DNA from: Burkholderia sp. Leaf177 | GTDB lineage: Bacteria; Pseudomonadota; Gammaproteobacteria; Burkholderiales; Burkholderiaceae | DNA length: 64,000 bases | NCBI RefSeq assembly: GCF_001424345.1 | Contig: NZ_LMPF01000021.1 | Location: 346,635-410,634, forward strand | Direction: 5' to 3' | Shown here: positions 1 to 9,474 of the stretch, piece after piece | Layout of the letters: every line of letters begins with the position of its first letter | Position numbering within the stretch: position 1 is the first letter of the stretch | Notes under the pieces: generated by a model | The model's input: only the letters and a program-made list of their open reading frames with translations | Told to the model about the DNA's origin: nothing | Databases searched by the model: none | Translations under genes and position numbers: made by a program

Positions 1-828
1 TTTCATCGATTGCAGATCGATCGTGCCATAGCGAATGACCTCGCCGCCTGCACTTTTAACGGTATCGCGTGTTTGACCGCCCCGTTTCAATAGCGTAGTC
101 TCTTCGCGAATTCTCGGGTCAGTCATTGCTTTGAAGGTCACGTCGTAGTGATCTCGAGGTATATATTGGATGGATACTTCCTCGCTATCATCCGCCCTAC
201 CCGGTAGAAATCCGCCGAAAAAGCATAAACCGGGTTCAGTCGGTATCTCATCGTCGTTACGACCACGTACACTTTCAAGCAGGCTAAGCACTAGACGCGT
301 CTTTTCAGGAACATTGTTCTTGACCGTCATTTGCTTGATCGATGGCTCATCTCTGAAGGCAGAATGCGTGTAATCCCAAGCCTTGACCTTTAGCCGGATT
401 CTATAGTTGCGATCCCACTTATAAGCCTCGATTACGCGAGGCGTATCACTAGGCTCGCTCCGACTGCCAAGGTGAACAAAAAACCTCGTTCCTCTTTCTT
501 GCGCCTCACCGTCCTGATAAAGAAACCGATAGCCGAGGGCACTTTTCATTGACTTCAAGTCCATTTCCCGCAGTGCTATTTCCTGCTGATAAGCCTCCTG
601 TGACATCGGCTTCACATCAACATCCACGTCCTGAACCTTTGCGTAACCCGAAACAGCCATGCTGCCAGGCATATCGATCAAATATCGACCAATACAGCGG
701 GTCTGAAAATCCAAACTTAATTTAGTCACCGTACTTCTCTCCTGCTGTTTCAATGGCGTCGTTTCGTTATCACACGCTGTGAGAGTCATCAGACCGCAGA
801 TTATTAATCTTGCGTAGGACAAGTTCAC
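1..828 (-). CDS. Tli4-like type VI immunity lipoprotein (partial, C-terminus outside window)
   Basis: The minus strand is open for 276 codons from a GTG at 828 to the window edge. The protein begins with a short hydrophobic signal and a lipobox (L-T-A-C, Cys19), so it is probably a periplasm-facing lipoprotein. The remainder is soluble and contains a CFFGGFLPG-type turn, which I associate with the Tli4 immunity family of phospholipase effectors. The GTG overlaps the stop of the upstream lipase by four bases (GTGA), so the two are translationally coupled in the manner of an effector-immunity pair. By family knowledge it would protect the cell from a lipase delivered into the periplasm. The family call rests on motif memory and context, not on an alignment. 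Confidence 0.7.
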   Translation of the reverse strand, partial: MNLSYARLIICGLMTLTACDNETTPLKQQERSTVTKLSLDFQTRCIGRYLIDMPGSMAVSGYAKVQDVDVDVKPMSQEAYQQEIALREMDLKSMKSALGYRFLYQDGEAQERGTRFFVHLGSRSEPSDTPRVIEAYKWDRNYRIRLKVKAWDYTHSAFRDEPSIKQMTVKNNVPEKTRLVLSLLESVRGRNDDEIPTEPGLCFFGGFLPGRADDSEEVSIQYIPRDHYDVTFKAMTDPRIREETTLLKRGGQTRDTVKSAGGEVIRYGTIDLQSMK

Positions 829-2392
829 GCTTTGTACTCAAGATAGCTGCCCTTAACGTTCTGAGCGATTTTGGTGATTGCCCATAATGTAAAACGGCGA
901 GTCGCGTCGGGCTTAAATCCCCCTTCATGGTCCAGATTCTGAAAAGACTGACATTCTTTAGCCATGCTGGCTGATGCTCGCCCGGATCGAACAGGTACTG
1001 TCCCATCGCCGTTTTCATTAGCACTGCCCAGTACGAATTGCCCGAACGACGTCTTTCCGCCAATAGTCGCTCTGACTAGTTGGCCCCCTGTGCCGGGGTC
1101 GTTACTCGCCTGACCGGATAGCAAACTCTTCAACGGGAGTGAGTCGCCACGGATCAGTGGCGAGGTTTGCTGCGCCCAAATCACTTCGCCGTATGTTTTG
1201 TGTTTTTTGTCATCGCCATAAAAGGCGTACGTGTTCGCGTGGTATTTGCCGTTTGCACCACCAAGCGCTTTATGAAAAATTAAAACGTCGCTATTAATAA
1301 GGTTGGTGAAACTATTCCAATCTTGATCAATAGTTTTCTTTTGCGGATCAGCTGGATTCAGCAACTTGTCATCGCACAGCCCCCACCATGCGCCACGTAC
1401 GGTGTAGATCTCGCTATAAGGATCGAACTGTGGCAAGGCGACGGAACGCTCGCCATCCCTTATCTTCAACCACCCCATGCCGTACTCCGGACTTGGCAAG
1501 AGCTGTAACGGGCCGGGCGCATTGCCGACCACCGCAGTCATAGCGGCCGCAGTCGGTCCCAGCGCAAGCCCGGCCAGACCTTCGGTACCGGTCTTCATGC
1601 GCTTATATGTGGCCGCCGCCCCCGTGGCAGGCATTACGCCATGTACGATGCCCAATACCTTTTCGCGTTGCCCCAATACCTCGGAGTAGTAACGCGCGAC
1701 TAATCCGCCCATTGAATGGCTGACCAGAATCACTTTTTCGCAACGTAGGCCTTTGTCGCGATAGTATTGCGTGTAGGCATCGATCTTTGCGCTCAGCACC
1801 TCCGCAGACACGGCATTGGATTGCAGCCAGTTATAACCCACCGCATGAACAGGGAACTGGTATTTATATGAAAGCGCGACCTCGGCATGTTCGAGTGGTT
1901 CAAGCCCGGGCGTAACGACCCGGCACAAGCTCTCACGTAACCCTTTCCGTCCATGATCAGTGCCCGGATGCGCATCGTTGAGTGCGTTTTCAAGCCAGAC
2001 CAGCCACTCGCCGTAACTTATTGCGGCGACCTCGCCCCATCCACGACGCCGAAGCTCATCGACCGACTGCGCCGTGCCTGATCGAATAGCGCCGTTTGCG
2101 TCGACCTTCGTCTTGGCCGGATCAAGCGTTTTTCGCCGCGTGAGTGGCCCCTTGGTCATCCATGGTTTGACTGTGTCGGTGCTATCCAATAGCCACACTG
2201 ATTGTGACTTATCGCTTCGTCTGTCGCGAGGTTGGACCCCATGACGCCTGGTATGAAAATAACAGGGATGATGCGGTCAGGAATCATGTAGCAGACCGCT
2301 ACGCTGTCGTCTGCAGGTGACGTCACTGAAGAGAAATGCAGCGAACCATCGTCGTGGACTACGCCAGAGATGAGTCGTTCTTTTGTCGCCAT
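825..2392 (-). pseudogene. Type VI-type lipase effector (PGAP1/Tle-like), frameshifted
   Basis: Two overlapping frames together make one alpha/beta-hydrolase. The N-terminal 78-codon piece (2392 to 2156) holds IPVIFIPGVMGSNL, the usual first strand and oxyanion region of these lipases. The 457-codon piece (2198 to 825) continues with VWLLDSTDTVKPW, the nucleophile elbow SHSMGG, an Asp-bearing GDGTVPV and a His-bearing DHEGGF, so the S-D-H triad is present. The second frame stays open upstream of its GTG and reads plausibly (SDKSQSVWLLD) to about position 2230, which places a one-base shift near 2205-2230. No signal peptide is seen, as expected for a type VI cargo lipase. It overlaps the immunity gene by four bases. 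A sequencing error is the main alternative to true inactivation. Confidence 0.7.
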
Positions 2393-2757
2393 TAAAGATT
2401 CCTAAATAGTGCGTCCGAAACATTCAGCTAACTCGCATCTGAGTTCACATCTTGTCATAGGGGTAAAAGAACAACGTACGTAGCTATTCACAGCGTTTCT
2501 TCGAATGCACTTCGCGATTTGTATTTGTCCCTGACTTGACGAAGAGTTTTGTTTTTATCCTTAGGCGTGTATTCGTACCAGGCGTCTCTTGGACAATCAA
2601 AAGCAAATATTTTATTCAGATAAGGCGATTTGAACTGATATAAATTGTCGCAAGCCGACTACCATTTCTAGAGGCGCACAACTTGGCCGCTAACCAAATG
2701 GACCAGAGGATCAAACCCGCTACACCTGCCAAAGGCAACCAACGTTTCGTCTGATTT
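2393..2757. other. Intergenic region without a supported gene
   Basis: About 365 bases between the lipase fragment and the LysR gene. A minus-strand frame from 2616 reads a hydrophobic stretch (WLPLAGVAGLILWSIWLAAK) that could be a leftover of a membrane protein. It has no start codon or ribosome binding site of its own, and its upstream part is only a shadow of the LysR gene. No vgrG, PAAR or adaptor gene is seen here. Confidence 0.4.
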
Positions 2758-3657
2758 CTACCTTCCGCCGCTCGCTTCCTTGAGCACATCGATAAACGCC
2801 CGTAACCCGGCTGGCACATGCCAATGCCCGGGATAGTACAAACACAATCCGGGAATGAACGGGCACCAGTCTTCCAGCACAATCGCGAGGCGGCCGTCGT
2901 CGAGCGACTTCCGCGCAATGGACTCCGGCACGTAAGCCAGTCCTAGTCCGTCGGCCGCGGCTTCGACCATTAGCCCGTTGTTATCGAGCGTGAGTGCGCC
3001 GGGTACATCGATTGAAACTTCCTGCCCGCGCCTGGCAAATTCCCATCGATACCGCTTGCCGCTCGGCAACCGCTGCCGGATGCAAACGTGGTCAAGCAGG
3101 TCATCCGGCGTGACAAGCGGCTTTCGTCCCGCGAGATACGCAGGCGCCGCGACCACGACGAAACGCAGGTCACCGCCAATCCGCACCGCCACCATGTCGC
3201 GCGGCACCGACTCTTCCAGCCGCACGCCGGCATCGAAACCCAGTTCGACGATATCCACCAGCCGACCTTCCGCCACCAGATCGAGCGCCATGCCGGGATA
3301 ACGCTCGAGAAAGCGCGGCACCACGGTTTTCAGGATGATCCGCGCCGCGCCTTCGTTGGCGTTGATCCTGAGCGTGCCGCTCGGATTGCCGCGCGCGTCG
3401 GCGACTTGGTCCAGCGCTTCATCTAGATCGCGGAGCACCGGCGCGATGCGCGCAAGCAGCGCTTCGCCGGCTTCGGTGGGCGCCACGCTGCGCGTCGTTC
3501 GGTTGAGCAGGCGCACGCCCAACTGGCGTTCGAGCCCGAGCATGGCGTGACTGAGCGATGAACGCGACACGCCGAGCGCGTCGGCGGCACGGCGAAAACT
3601 TCGATGCGTCGACACGGCGGAAAACGCGGTGAGGTCTGCAAGCGTGGGTTTGGTCAT
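2758..3657 (-). CDS. LysR family transcriptional regulator
   Basis: The 299-residue protein has normal LysR length. Residues 5-60 form the winged helix-turn-helix (LTAFSAVSTHRSFRRAADAL, then SHAMLGLERQLGVRLLNRTT), followed by a linker helix and a periplasmic-binding-like effector domain. The sequence resembles the CrgA/DmlR-type subgroup common in Burkholderia. It is divergent from the SDR gene starting at 3770, with a 112-bp shared promoter region, so the SDR is its likely target. The effector ligand cannot be read from the sequence. No strong ribosome binding site precedes the ATG. Confidence 0.9.
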   Translation of the reverse strand: MTKPTLADLTAFSAVSTHRSFRRAADALGVSRSSLSHAMLGLERQLGVRLLNRTTRSVAPTEAGEALLARIAPVLRDLDEALDQVADARGNPSGTLRINANEGAARIILKTVVPRFLERYPGMALDLVAEGRLVDIVELGFDAGVRLEESVPRDMVAVRIGGDLRFVVVAAPAYLAGRKPLVTPDDLLDHVCIRQRLPSGKRYRWEFARRGQEVSIDVPGALTLDNNGLMVEAAADGLGLAYVPESIARKSLDDGRLAIVLEDWCPFIPGLCLYYPGHWHVPAGLRAFIDVLKEASGGR

Positions 3658-3769
3658 TGGTGTCGATTTTTCACGGGGTCATGCGAACTATAGCGGCTTC
3701 TCTCACCAATGAGCTAGCCCTACCATGGTCATCAGGCAGTCCGTACCAATCATTTTTTGGGAGAACACC

Positions 3770-4600
3770 ATGACAAAAACCTGGCTTATCACCGGCACGT
3801 CTTCCGGTCTCGGCCGCTTGCTCGCCGAGCGCCTGCTTGCGCGCGGCGACCGGGTTATCGCGACCTTGCGCCGCGATGGCGCACTCGACGACCTCAAGCG
3901 CCAGTACAACGACCGCCTTCACATCCTGACACTCGATGTCACCGATACCCCCGCACTTCGGTCCGGCATCGCCGAGGCATTCGAGACCGCGGGTCGTATC
4001 GATGTGATCGTGAGCAACGCCGGTTACGGCTTGTTCGGTGCGGGCGAGGAAGTGACCGACGCGCAGATCGAGCGGCAGATCGCCACCAATCTCACCGGCT
4101 CGATCCAGGTCATCCGCGCGGCGTTGCCGTATTTGCGCGCGCAGGGCGGCGGCCGGATCGTCCAGGTTTCATCGGAGGGAGGCCAGATCGCGTATCCAAA
4201 TTTCAGCCTTTATCACGCGACGAAATGGGGAATCGAAGGGTTCGTGGAGTCGGTGGCGAAGGAGGTCGCGCCGTTTGGCATCGACTTCGTGATCGTGGAA
4301 CCGGGGCCGACGAGCACGCAGTTCGGCGCCGGACTCGATCATGCCAAGCCGATGCCCGAATACGACAACACGCCGGCGGGCGATGTCCGGCGCGCGATCG
4401 CGACCAACAGTTTTGCGATTCGCGGCGATGCCGGCAAGACGGTCGACGCGATGATCGCCGCCGCCGACGCCGCGCATCCGCCCTTGCGCCTGACGCTCGG
4501 CGGCACCGCCTACGAATCGATCAGCGCGGCGCTGGCTGCCCGTCTGAAGGCGCTCGAAGCGCAGCGGGATATTGCTTATTCGGCCAACTCGGAAAGCTGA
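3770..4600 (+). CDS. SDR family oxidoreductase
   Basis: This 276-residue classical short-chain dehydrogenase has the Rossmann motif TGTSSGLG (about residues 8-15), the NAG motif (SNAGYGLFG) and the catalytic YHATK (Tyr-x-x-x-Lys) preceded by VSSEGG. It is expected to be a cytoplasmic NAD(P)H-dependent oxidoreductase of unknown substrate. The start was set at 3770 because a GGGAG-type site lies just upstream and the Rossmann fold follows immediately; an in-frame ATG at 3725 gives a 15-residue extension with no family match. It is divergent from the LysR gene, and its end lies 7 bp from the convergent dehydratase gene. Confidence 0.9.
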   Translation: MTKTWLITGTSSGLGRLLAERLLARGDRVIATLRRDGALDDLKRQYNDRLHILTLDVTDTPALRSGIAEAFETAGRIDVIVSNAGYGLFGAGEEVTDAQIERQIATNLTGSIQVIRAALPYLRAQGGGRIVQVSSEGGQIAYPNFSLYHATKWGIEGFVESVAKEVAPFGIDFVIVEPGPTSTQFGAGLDHAKPMPEYDNTPAGDVRRAIATNSFAIRGDAGKTVDAMIAAADAAHPPLRLTLGGTAYESISAALAARLKALEAQRDIAYSANSES

Positions 4601-4607
4601 GCAACCG

Positions 4608-6338
4608 TCATTCGATGGTCGGCGTCGTTCCGGTGAAATGCTCCGCGCGCAGGAAATCGAAATCGACGCCCTTGTCCGCCTGCGTCACCGTTTCAAGGAA
4701 CAGCTTCCGGTAACCGCGTCCGGCTGTTGGCACCACGACGGGTTCATCGAGCGCGCGCTGCGCCAGTTCTTCATCGGAGACGAGCAGCGTGATCTCGCGA
4801 TTGGCCACGCTCAGCCGGATCTGGTCGCCGTTGTGCACGTGCGCAAGCGGTCCGCCGATCGCGGCTTCCGGCGTGACATGCAGCACGATGGTTCCGAACG
4901 CGGTGCCGCTCATGCGGCCATCGGAGATACGAACGATGTCCTTGACGCCCGCCTTCGCCAGCTTTTTCGGAATCGGAATGTAACCCGCCTCCGGCATGCC
5001 CGGCGCGCCCTTCGGACCGATATTCTTGAGCACCAAAATATCTCTGGCGGTCACGTCGAGATCGTCGGAATCGATGCGCAGCGCCATGTCGTCGGCGTTC
5101 TCGAACACGACCGCACGGCCCGTGTGTTCCATCAGGTCAGGGTGCGCCGCCGATTGCTTGATGATCGCGCCTCCCGGCGCCAGATTGCCCTCCAGCACGG
5201 CAATGCCGCCTTGCGGATAAATCGGCCGTTCGCGCGTTTTCACCACGTCTTGCGCAAACCCCGGTCCGCTCAGCTCGATCTCTTCGCCGAGCGTGCGGCC
5301 CGTGACCGTCAGTGCGTCGAGCTTGAGCAGCGGCCTGAGTTCGCGCAGCAGCGTCGCCATGCCGCCTGCATGGTGAAAGTCTTCCATGTAATGCTGCCCG
5401 GACGGTTTCAGGTCGACCAGAACCGGGGTATCGCGGCCCATGCGGTCGAGCGCCTTGAGATCGACCTCGAGCCCGCAACGTCCGGCGATCGCCGTCAGGT
5501 GGATGATGCCGTTCGTCGATCCGCCAATTGCAAGCAGCACGCGCATGGCGTTATGAAACGCATCGGGCGTCAGGATCTTGTCGATGCTCAGCCGTTCGTG
5601 CGCCATCTTCACGGCCTGCGCGCCGCTCAGCTCGGCCACGCGCATGCGGTCGGCGGTGACGGCGGGCGGCGTCGCGCCGCCGGGGACGGTCATGCCCAAA
5701 GCCTCGGCAATGCACGCCATCGTGCTCGCCGTGCCCATTACCGAACAAGTTCCCACGCTCGCGACCAGTTGATTATTGACGTCGGCGATCTCCTGTTCAT
5801 CGATCTGTTCCGCGCGGAACTTGCCCCAGTAGCGGCGGCAATCCGTACACGCGCCCACGCGCTCCGAACGGTGCGAACCGGTCAGCATCGATCCGGTAAT
5901 CAGTTGAATGGCCGGCAACCCCGCCGATGCCGCGCCCATCAGTTGCGCCGGAACCGTCTTGTCGCAGCCGCCGATCAACACGACGGCGTCCATGGGTTGT
6001 GCGCGCAGCATTTCCTCGGTGTCCATCGACATCAGGTTGCGCAGGTACATGCTCGTCGGCGACGAAAAACTTTCGTGGATGCTGATGGTGGGGAAGTCCA
6101 TCGGCAGGCCGCCAGCGAGCATCACGCCGCGCTTGACCGCCTCGATCAGTTGGGGCGCGTTGCCGTGGCACGGGTTGTACGCGCTGCCCGTATTCACGAT
6201 GCCGACCACGGGGCGATCGAGCGCGCTATCCGTGTAGCCCGCTCCCTTGATGAACGCCTTGCGGAGGAAGAGCGAAAAGCCGCTGTCGCCGTAGCTGGTC
6301 AGGCCTTTGCGAAGACCCGTGGATGATTTATCTGACAT
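4608..6338 (-). CDS. IlvD/Edd family dehydratase (sugar-acid type likely)
   Basis: The protein has 576 residues, typical of the dihydroxy-acid/6-phosphogluconate dehydratase family. Candidate Fe-S ligands are Cys57 (NPCHGN), Cys125 (GGCDKT) and Cys198 (GTCSVMG). The variant NTGSAYNPCHGN and the extra ACTDCRRYWG motif are more like pentonate/L-arabonate dehydratases than biosynthetic IlvD, so a sugar-acid catabolic role is more likely than branched-chain amino acid synthesis. A strong ribosome binding site (AAGGAGG, about 8 nt ahead) fixes the ATG at 6338. The AraC-type regulator upstream has the same orientation and may be relevant. The substrate is inferred only. Confidence 0.85.
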   Translation of the reverse strand: MSDKSSTGLRKGLTSYGDSGFSLFLRKAFIKGAGYTDSALDRPVVGIVNTGSAYNPCHGNAPQLIEAVKRGVMLAGGLPMDFPTISIHESFSSPTSMYLRNLMSMDTEEMLRAQPMDAVVLIGGCDKTVPAQLMGAASAGLPAIQLITGSMLTGSHRSERVGACTDCRRYWGKFRAEQIDEQEIADVNNQLVASVGTCSVMGTASTMACIAEALGMTVPGGATPPAVTADRMRVAELSGAQAVKMAHERLSIDKILTPDAFHNAMRVLLAIGGSTNGIIHLTAIAGRCGLEVDLKALDRMGRDTPVLVDLKPSGQHYMEDFHHAGGMATLLRELRPLLKLDALTVTGRTLGEEIELSGPGFAQDVVKTRERPIYPQGGIAVLEGNLAPGGAIIKQSAAHPDLMEHTGRAVVFENADDMALRIDSDDLDVTARDILVLKNIGPKGAPGMPEAGYIPIPKKLAKAGVKDIVRISDGRMSGTAFGTIVLHVTPEAAIGGPLAHVHNGDQIRLSVANREITLLVSDEELAQRALDEPVVVPTAGRGYRKLFLETVTQADKGVDFDFLRAEHFTGTTPTIE

Positions 6339-6400
6339 GGTTTATGCCTCCTTCTTTTTTACTTCTTAAGGGGAATGTATTGCGTGACGACACCGAGGCG

Positions 6401-7351
6401 CTAATGCGACGACACGTAGATTGAAGACGGCAACGGGTCGGGCATCGCGAAATTCTGCTTCATGCGCGCGACCTCCTCATGCGGACTGCTTCCGAAAAGC
6501 CGCTTGAATTCGCGGCTGAATTGCGATGCGCTTTCATAGCCCACGCTCGCCGCCGCACTCGCCGCGGTCACGCCATTGCGCGCCATCAGCAAGCGCGCCT
6601 GATGCAGCCGTGTCGACTTGATGTACTGGATGGGCGACGAATCCGTAACGCTCTTGAAGTGCGCATGAAAGGTCGCGATGCTCATGTTGGCCTCGCCGGC
6701 AAGATCCTCCACCGTCAGCGCCTGTGCGAACGATGCATGAATCTTGCGGATCGCGCGTGAGATCTTGCCGAAGTGACCCTGACGACTCAGCGCCGCGCGC
6801 ATGGATCCACCCTGCTTGCCGATAAACACCCGGAAATAAAGCTCGCGCACAATCGACGGACCGATCACCCGCGCCTCGAGCGGATCGCGCATGGCGTGCA
6901 GAAGACGCAAGACGGTGCGCGCCAAAGGAAGATCGAGCGGCGTGGTTGCCATGCCTGCGGGCTCGGACGACGACACGGCGTCGAGCTCTTCGAGCTGCAA
7001 CATCAATTCCGCTGCGAGGCTGAAGTCGAGACGCAAGTAGATGGCGAGCAGCGGCTCTTCTTCGCTTGCTTCGGTTTCCATAGAAAACGGCAGGGGTACG
7101 GAGACGACCAGGTATTGGTTCGCGTCGTACAGGTAGACGTCATCGCCGAGATAACCTCGCTTGCGCCCCTGGCACACGATCACGATGCCCGGATCGTAAA
7201 GCACTGGCGTGCGTGTCAACGGCCGGTTGGATCGAAGGAAGCGGACGTCGGGCAACGCGCACAAGCTATAGCCTTCGATTGGCGCAAGTTCGAGCAACAG
7301 CGCATTGGTCTCACGGCGCAAGGCGTCCATGGATTCGGAAGAGTCGGTCAT
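6401..7351 (-). CDS. AraC family transcriptional regulator
   Basis: From the ATG at 7351 the protein has 316 residues. The N-terminal half matches the AraC_N cupin-like domain (SLCALPDVRFLRSNRP...VIVCQGRKRGYLGD). The C-terminal 100 residues hold the two helix-turn-helix motifs (VEDLAGEANMSIATFHAHFK and AASVGYESASQFSREFKRLFG). An upstream in-frame start at 7429 would add 26 residues without domain support. It is divergent from the SDR gene at 7527 across about 175 bp, and lies head-to-tail with the dehydratase. In this family such regulators usually activate the adjacent divergent oxidoreductase. Confidence 0.88.
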   Translation of the reverse strand: MTDSSESMDALRRETNALLLELAPIEGYSLCALPDVRFLRSNRPLTRTPVLYDPGIVIVCQGRKRGYLGDDVYLYDANQYLVVSVPLPFSMETEASEEEPLLAIYLRLDFSLAAELMLQLEELDAVSSSEPAGMATTPLDLPLARTVLRLLHAMRDPLEARVIGPSIVRELYFRVFIGKQGGSMRAALSRQGHFGKISRAIRKIHASFAQALTVEDLAGEANMSIATFHAHFKSVTDSSPIQYIKSTRLHQARLLMARNGVTAASAAASVGYESASQFSREFKRLFGSSPHEEVARMKQNFAMPDPLPSSIYVSSH

Positions 7352-7526
7352 GGCGTGGATTCGGAAAAAGCGAAACCCCATCTTGCACCGGCCGCTCTCC
7401 AGAGTCCAGAGGGTCATAGGATTAGGCAAAGCTTTCAGAGCATCGAACGTATCGCATGGACGGCGTGGAAACTACTATTTGATCGTTGTCTTCTGGAACA
7501 CGCAGCTCATCAACCTGGATACGATC

Positions 7527-8372
7527 ATGACTGAAACCACGAAAAAAACCTTTCTCATCACCGGCGTCAGCTCGGGCTTCGGCCTTGCTTTTGCGCGTGC
7601 AGCGCTTGACGCAGGACACACGGTAGTGGGCACCGTGCGCGACGATATCGCCGCGAATGCCTTCAAGGCGATGTCGAAAGAACGGGCGCATCCGCTCTTG
7701 TTGGACGTCACGGATTTTGCGGCGATCGAACCCGCCGTGCGATCGATCGAGCAAGACATTGGTTGTATCGATGTCCTGATCAATAATGCGGGCTACGGAC
7801 ACGAAGGCACGCTCGAAGAGTCGCCGCTCGAAGACATGCGTCGCCAGTTCGACGTCAACGTGTTCGGTGCAGTGGCCATGATCAAAGCAGTCGTGCCATT
7901 CATGCGTGTACGCCGCGCGGGGCATATCGTCAATGTCACCTCGATGGGCGGCTTCATCACCATGCCCGGCATCTCGTACTATTGCGGAAGCAAGTTCGCG
8001 CTTGAAGGCATTTCGGAGACCCTCTCCAAGGAGTTGAAGGGGTTCGGCATTCACGTTACCGCCGTCGCGCCCGGATCGTTTCGCACCAACTGGGCCGGAC
8101 GCTCGATGGTGCGCGCGGGTCGAAGCATTGCAGATTACGATGCGTTGTTCGAACCCATTCGCCGAGCGCGTGAAGAAAAAAGCGGCAAGCAGGCGGGCGA
8201 TCCGGCCAAGGCCGCGCAGGCGTTGCTCAAGGTTATTGTTTCGCCGAATCCGCCCGTGCATTTGCTGCTTGGCAATGACGCGTTGAAGCTCGTCAAGGAG
8301 AAGTTAACATCTTTCGCCGATGAAATCAGCGAGTGGGAAGCGGTCTCGAGTTCCACCGATTACACTGAATAA
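7527..8372 (+). CDS. SDR family oxidoreductase
   Basis: A 281-residue classical SDR: TGVSSGFG cofactor motif (about residues 12-19), NNAGYGHEG, catalytic VTSMGG and YYCGSKFALEG (Tyr-x-x-x-Lys). It ends with a C-terminal helix typical of the family. It resembles the SDR at 3770 but is not a close duplicate. It is likely cytoplasmic and NADP-dependent; the substrate is unknown. The start at 7527 places the Rossmann motif at the normal distance; the frame remains open back to 7305, inside the divergent regulator gene. It is probably regulated by the divergent AraC-type gene. Confidence 0.9.
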   Translation: MTETTKKTFLITGVSSGFGLAFARAALDAGHTVVGTVRDDIAANAFKAMSKERAHPLLLDVTDFAAIEPAVRSIEQDIGCIDVLINNAGYGHEGTLEESPLEDMRRQFDVNVFGAVAMIKAVVPFMRVRRAGHIVNVTSMGGFITMPGISYYCGSKFALEGISETLSKELKGFGIHVTAVAPGSFRTNWAGRSMVRAGRSIADYDALFEPIRRAREEKSGKQAGDPAKAAQALLKVIVSPNPPVHLLLGNDALKLVKEKLTSFADEISEWEAVSSSTDYTE

Positions 8373-8503
8373 TCCTGTTCGAGGTAATAAGAGGATCGGG
8401 CAAACTCGTAGCTGACTGCACAAGCCGCAAGCTGTCGAACGGCCGATTTGATTGGCTGACTCGACGCTGGCGGCTTTCCCGGACAAGTGCTCTCGATGCA
8501 CTT

Positions 8504-9292
8504 TCAATAATTCTTGCCGGCGGTTGCCGCGCGTTGAGGCAGGAAGGCCACGCTCGCAATAATGAAGACAAGCAATATCAAGGACGCGTAAAGCCGGCTG
8601 ATATGCAGTCCGCCCTCGGCTATAGGTTTGTCGAGAAAATCACCCAGAGTGGCACCAAGCGGACGAGTCAATATGAAAGCGGCCCAAAAAAGCAGCGTGC
8701 GCGAGACGCGTGTCCATAGATAAGCACCTGCCACGATTGCCAAACAAATGCCGAAGATCAACGCACCGTATTCGTATCCAAGACCCAGGCCGCCTCGATC
8801 CGTGCCTGCAACCCAGTCGCCGAGGGCCGTGCCCAACGTCTGGGAGAAAAGAATGGTTATCCAGTAAAACCACTCCGCTTTAGGCGTCGTAATGCTTTGA
8901 ACGGAAACGGTTCCCTGCGATTTGTACCAAATCCCCAAACTCGCAAGCAGTAGCGCGGACACGATGCAAACACCGCCTGGATAGCCCAAGCCAACGGACC
9001 GATCGAAGAAATCCGCCATGGTTGTACCAAGCGTTGTGGTGGCTATGATCGTGGCCCAGTACAAGGACGGAAGATAGCGGTCAGCACGTATCTGTGCCGA
9101 AACAAGTCCGAGAAAGATTGCCGCAAAAATAGCAGAGCCGATGAGGTAGCCAAGGTTGAGGGACATTGTCACCCAGTCGCCGCCTGTTTCACCCAGCGTC
9201 GTCGCCGCGATCTTGATTATCCAGAATATGAGTGTGACTTGCGGCACCTTGCTTGCCGCATGTTTCAATGTTTCCCGCACGTTGTCTGCCAT
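8504..9292 (-). CDS. DUF347/COG4705 membrane protein (copy 1)
   Basis: This 262-residue polytopic membrane protein contains four internal repeats around a TLGxxxxD core: TTLGETGGDW (31-40), TTLGTTMADF (86-95), QTLGTALGDW (151-160) and RPLGATLGDF (210-219). Each repeat spans a pair of membrane helices, and the conserved Gly and Asp suggest a pore or ion-binding role. This is the DUF347 (COG4705) family, whose function is not known to me. A second copy lies at 14314. A CTTAAG-type direct repeat sits 60 bp upstream of the start, suggesting control by a QseB/PmrA-type regulator. The function is not assigned. Confidence 0.85.
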   Translation of the reverse strand: MADNVRETLKHAASKVPQVTLIFWIIKIAATTLGETGGDWVTMSLNLGYLIGSAIFAAIFLGLVSAQIRADRYLPSLYWATIIATTTLGTTMADFFDRSVGLGYPGGVCIVSALLLASLGIWYKSQGTVSVQSITTPKAEWFYWITILFSQTLGTALGDWVAGTDRGGLGLGYEYGALIFGICLAIVAGAYLWTRVSRTLLFWAAFILTRPLGATLGDFLDKPIAEGGLHISRLYASLILLVFIIASVAFLPQRAATAGKNY

Positions 9293-9351
9293 GTCTAAGC
9301 CTTGTCCTGAGTATATGAGTCCGGGTCAAGGGCAAGGATCAATGAATAATG

Positions 9352-9368
9352 CTTAAGGCACGCTTAAC
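9352..9368. promoter_or_regulatory. QseB/PmrA-like box upstream of DUF347 copy 1
   Basis: CTTAAGGCACGCTTAAC: two CTTAA half-sites separated by five bases (11-bp period), the arrangement known for QseB/PmrA-type response regulators. It lies 60 bp upstream of the DUF347 gene starting at 9292. Confidence 0.5.
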
Positions 9369-9474
9369 AAAATCTATTCGACGCGCTGGCAGAATGGAGA
9401 CGGCGTGGTATAGCTAGCAAATGGACGCGCCTAGGGACCATTAAGCCACTGGGCGCGACGATCTTTCCATTGCT

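Noticed and set aside
4572-6326. Plus-strand 584-codon frame opposite the IlvD/Edd gene
   Set aside because: Antisense artefact: Arg/His-rich with no motif, while the minus-strand gene has full family signatures and a strong ribosome binding site.
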